Part shown: piece by piece, positions 6,722 to 8,112 of the stretch | Numbering within the stretch: the stretch's first letter is position 1 | Layout: every line of letters starts with the position of its first letter | DNA from: an uncultured Actinoplanes sp. | GTDB lineage: Bacteria; Actinomycetota; Actinomycetes; Mycobacteriales; Micromonosporaceae | Direction of reading: 5' to 3' | Assembly: GCA_934667465.1 (NCBI GenBank) | Contig: CAKUMG010000219.1 | Span: 1-8,112 of the forward strand | Length of the DNA stretch: 8,112 nucleotides | Notes under the pieces: generated by a model | The model's input: only the letters and a program-made list of their open reading frames with translations | What the model was told of the DNA's origin: nothing | The model's database searches: none | Made by a program: the position numbers and the translations under genes

Positions 6722-7868
6722 CCCTCCGGCCTGGCCGCACCGCGAGCTCGATGTCGGCCGCCTCCTCGCGCAAGGGTGGCGGCCGGCGCCGGTCCGCGAG
6801 TTCGTCCTCAAGGTCCACCAGCGCTGCGACCTGGCCTGCGACTACTGCTACGTCTACGAGCTCGCCGACCAGAGCTGGCGCGACCGCCCGCGGACCATCG
6901 CCCCGGCCCTGGTCCGCGCGGCCGCCCGGCGCATCGCCGAGCACGTCACGGCCCACCGCCTCGACCGGGTCCACGTCACCCTGCACGGCGGCGAGCCCCT
7001 GCTGGCGGGCACCTCGCGGCTCCTCGAGATCGTCGCCACCCTGCGCGCGGCCGTGCCCTGCGAGCTCACCGTCGGCATGCAGACCAACGCCGCCTCGCTC
7101 ACCGCCTCCTCGCTGGCCGCGCTCGCCGGGGCCGGGGTCCGGATCGGCGTCAGCCTCGACGGTGCCCCCGCCGACCACGACCGTCACCGGCGCTACGCCA
7201 ACGGCCGGGGGAGCCACGCACAGGTCGCCGCGGCGCTGCGCCTGCTCGCCGGTTCCCCCTCCTTCGCCGGCCTCCTCTGCGTCACCGACCCCTCCCGGGA
7301 CCCCGTGCGCACCTACGAGGCCCTCCTGGCGCACCGCCCGCCGGTCATCGACTTCCTGCTCCCGCACGCCTCCTGGTCCCACCCGCCCCCGCCCGGGCAC
7401 GGCGCCTGGCTGATCAAGATCTTCGACCGCTGGTACGGGGCTCCGGTGCGCGAGACGCGCGTACGGCTCTTCGAGGACCTCATGTCCCTCGCGCTCGGCG
7501 GGCCGGGCAACTCCGAGCAGGCCGGCCTCGACCCCGTCGCCGTGGCCGTGATCGAGACCGACGGGGCGATCGAGCAGGTCGACGCGCTCAAGAGTGCCTA
7601 CCCGGGTGCCTGCGCGACGGGGTGCAACGTGCTGACCGACTCCTTCGACGCTGCCCTGCTCCACCCGGGGCTCGTGGCGCGGCAGATCGGGGTGCTCGCG
7701 CTCGCCGACACGTGCCTGCGGTGCCCGATCCATCGGATCTGCGGGGCGGGGCATTACGCGCACCGGTACCGGGCGGGGTCCGGGTTCCGCAATCCGACCG
7801 TCTACTGCGCGGACATGGCCGCTCTCATCAACCACATCCGGGAAAGGCTCACTGTCGACCTATCGTGA
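6717..7868 (+). CDS. FxsB-family cyclophane-forming radical SAM/SPASM peptide maturase
   Basis: This 383-residue protein is a radical SAM enzyme. The CX3CX2C cluster motif is C37, C41 and C44 in CDLACDYCYVY, followed by ELADQSW, a sequence I recognise from FxsB-type maturases. GGEPL (91-95) is the SAM-binding glycine motif region. The C-terminal SPASM-like part has C299, C303, C333, C336, C342 and C364. Its C333-X2-C336-X5-C342 run is followed by GAGHYAHRYR, so the fourth position of the usual CX3C is H346, not Cys. FxsB enzymes crosslink residues in small precursor peptides ending FxSxx, forming cyclophane rings. No such precursor is visible nearby. GTG 6717 is the only in-frame start between the upstream gene and the cluster motif. 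It has no clear ribosome binding site and lies in a hairpin, so initiation is the weakest part of the call. The gene starts 50 bases after permease 2 on the same strand. Family assignment is strong; substrate and any link to the exporter are inferred. Confidence 0.88.
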   Translation: MAPPAWPHRELDVGRLLAQGWRPAPVREFVLKVHQRCDLACDYCYVYELADQSWRDRPRTIAPALVRAAARRIAEHVTAHRLDRVHVTLHGGEPLLAGTSRLLEIVATLRAAVPCELTVGMQTNAASLTASSLAALAGAGVRIGVSLDGAPADHDRHRRYANGRGSHAQVAAALRLLAGSPSFAGLLCVTDPSRDPVRTYEALLAHRPPVIDFLLPHASWSHPPPPGHGAWLIKIFDRWYGAPVRETRVRLFEDLMSLALGGPGNSEQAGLDPVAVAVIETDGAIEQVDALKSAYPGACATGCNVLTDSFDAALLHPGLVARQIGVLALADTCLRCPIHRICGAGHYAHRYRAGSGFRNPTVYCADMAALINHIRERLTVDLS

Positions 7869-7906
7869 GGACACGGGGAGTCACCTTCGCGCCCTTTCGG
7901 GGGTCC
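7869..7906. other. Short gap between the maturase stop and the repeat array
   Basis: Nothing strong is visible. An 8-bp palindrome CCACGTGG at 7905-7912 straddles the start of the repeat array. A weak GCCC/GGGG pairing around TTTC near 7891-7903 is too short to call a terminator. Confidence 0.3.
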
Positions 7907-8070
7907 ACGTGGGGTCGATTCGGCTGCTCGCGACGCTTACGTGGGGTCGATTCGACTGCTTGCGGGGCCTGCGGGGTGCCGATTCGACTGCTTGCGGGGC
8001 CTGCGGGGTGCTGATTCGGCTGCTTGCGGGGGCTTCGGGGGGTCGATTTGGCGTTGCGGGGGTGAGGGAG
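7907..8070. repeat. Degenerate tandem array of five 32-bp units
   Basis: The GATT core recurs at 7917, 7949, 7981, 8013 and 8045, exactly 32 bases apart each time. Units run 7911-7942, 7943-7974, 7975-8006, 8007-8038 and 8039-8070, and the first copy is preceded by an ACGT that recurs at 7939. Units 2 and 3 differ at three positions and units 3 and 4 at four. Units 1 and 5 have diverged in their second half. The shared core is GATTCGRCTGCTTGCGGGG, followed in units 2 and 3 by CCTGC. Units follow each other directly without spacers, so this is not CRISPR. Thirty-two is not a multiple of three and the frames do not stay open together, so it is not a coding repeat. It starts 38 bases after the maturase stop. 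It may be a minisatellite-like intergenic repeat; no function is known to me. Confidence 0.85.
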
Positions 8071-8076
8071 TAATGT
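8048..8076 (+). promoter_or_regulatory. Candidate sigma-70-type promoter reading out of the window
   Basis: TTGGCG (8048-8053) and TAATGT (8071-8076) are 17 bases apart, matching -35/-10 geometry with a TANNNT -10. The -35 and most of the spacer lie inside the last, most diverged 32-bp unit. Transcription would begin near 8083, followed by an AGGGA-type ribosome binding site (8090-8094) and an ATG at 8106. A chance match is possible, as the -35 shares only four of six consensus bases. Confidence 0.4.
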
Positions 8077-8112
8077 TTTCCGAGCCGGCAGGGAAGCGGA
8101 CGCGGATGACGC
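8073..8112 (+). CDS. Start of an unidentified gene, cut by the window edge
   Basis: Two ATGs in the same frame, at 8073 and 8106, are open to the right edge. The upstream one has GAGGGAG (8064-8070) just before it but would overlap the candidate -10 element. The downstream one fits a transcript starting near 8083, with AGGGAAG at 8090-8096. Only up to 13 codons are visible (MFSEPAGKRTRMT), too few to recognise a family. They do not resemble the start of any precursor peptide I know. Which start is used is undecided, and the existence of the gene itself is inferred. Confidence 0.35.
   Translation, partial: MFSEPAGKRTRMT

Noticed and set aside
6435..7835. Minus-strand open frame of 466 codons across permease 2 and the radical SAM gene
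   Set aside because: It crosses two convincing plus-strand genes and shows only biased composition.
7907..8070. CRISPR array
   Set aside because: The 32-bp units are contiguous and degenerate with no unique spacers, and no cas genes are present.

Overview
The window is high-GC DNA with GTG starts, tightly overlapping genes and long spurious antisense reading frames, as expected in an actinomycete. The gene content (a secreted GH26-like enzyme, a paired ABC-2 exporter operon and an FxsB-type radical SAM enzyme) fits a filamentous actinomycete. Micromonosporaceae (Actinoplanes-like) is my best guess, but it is inferred from gene style and not proven.

Layout. Bases 1-84 are a G-run-rich strip with no gene that I can support. 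Bases 85-1302 (minus strand) encode an M19 zinc dipeptidase. A divergent intergenic region (1303-1565) separates it from a plus-strand gene, 1566-3194, for an exported two-domain protein. That protein has a signal peptide, a DNRLRE/CBM96-like beta module, a Pro/Glu-rich linker and a GH26-like glycoside hydrolase domain. An 80-base gap (3195-3274) holds a perfect 9-bp dyad lying over a probable leaderless promoter. It is followed by a four-gene ABC-2 transporter operon in the order ATPase-permease-ATPase-permease (3275-4189, 4182-5045, 5042-5953, 5956-6666), with the genes overlapping or 2 bases apart. Fifty bases on, and starting inside a predicted strong RNA hairpin, is an FxsB-family radical SAM/SPASM peptide maturase (6717-7868).

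The last 244 bases hold no complete gene. They contain a degenerate tandem array of five 32-bp units in perfect register (about 7907-8070). A candidate promoter begins in the last unit and points to a gene that runs off the right edge.

How the genes may work together. The four transporter genes almost certainly make one or two ABC-2 exporter complexes from one transcript. The radical SAM enzyme lies on the same strand and could be cotranscribed. FxsB enzymes install cyclophane crosslinks in small FxSxx-ending precursor peptides, so a maturase-plus-exporter RiPP locus is the most interesting reading. No precursor peptide is visible in the window, however, and the hairpin at the maturase start could also mean it is expressed separately. 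The dipeptidase and the GH26-like protein look like independent neighbours.
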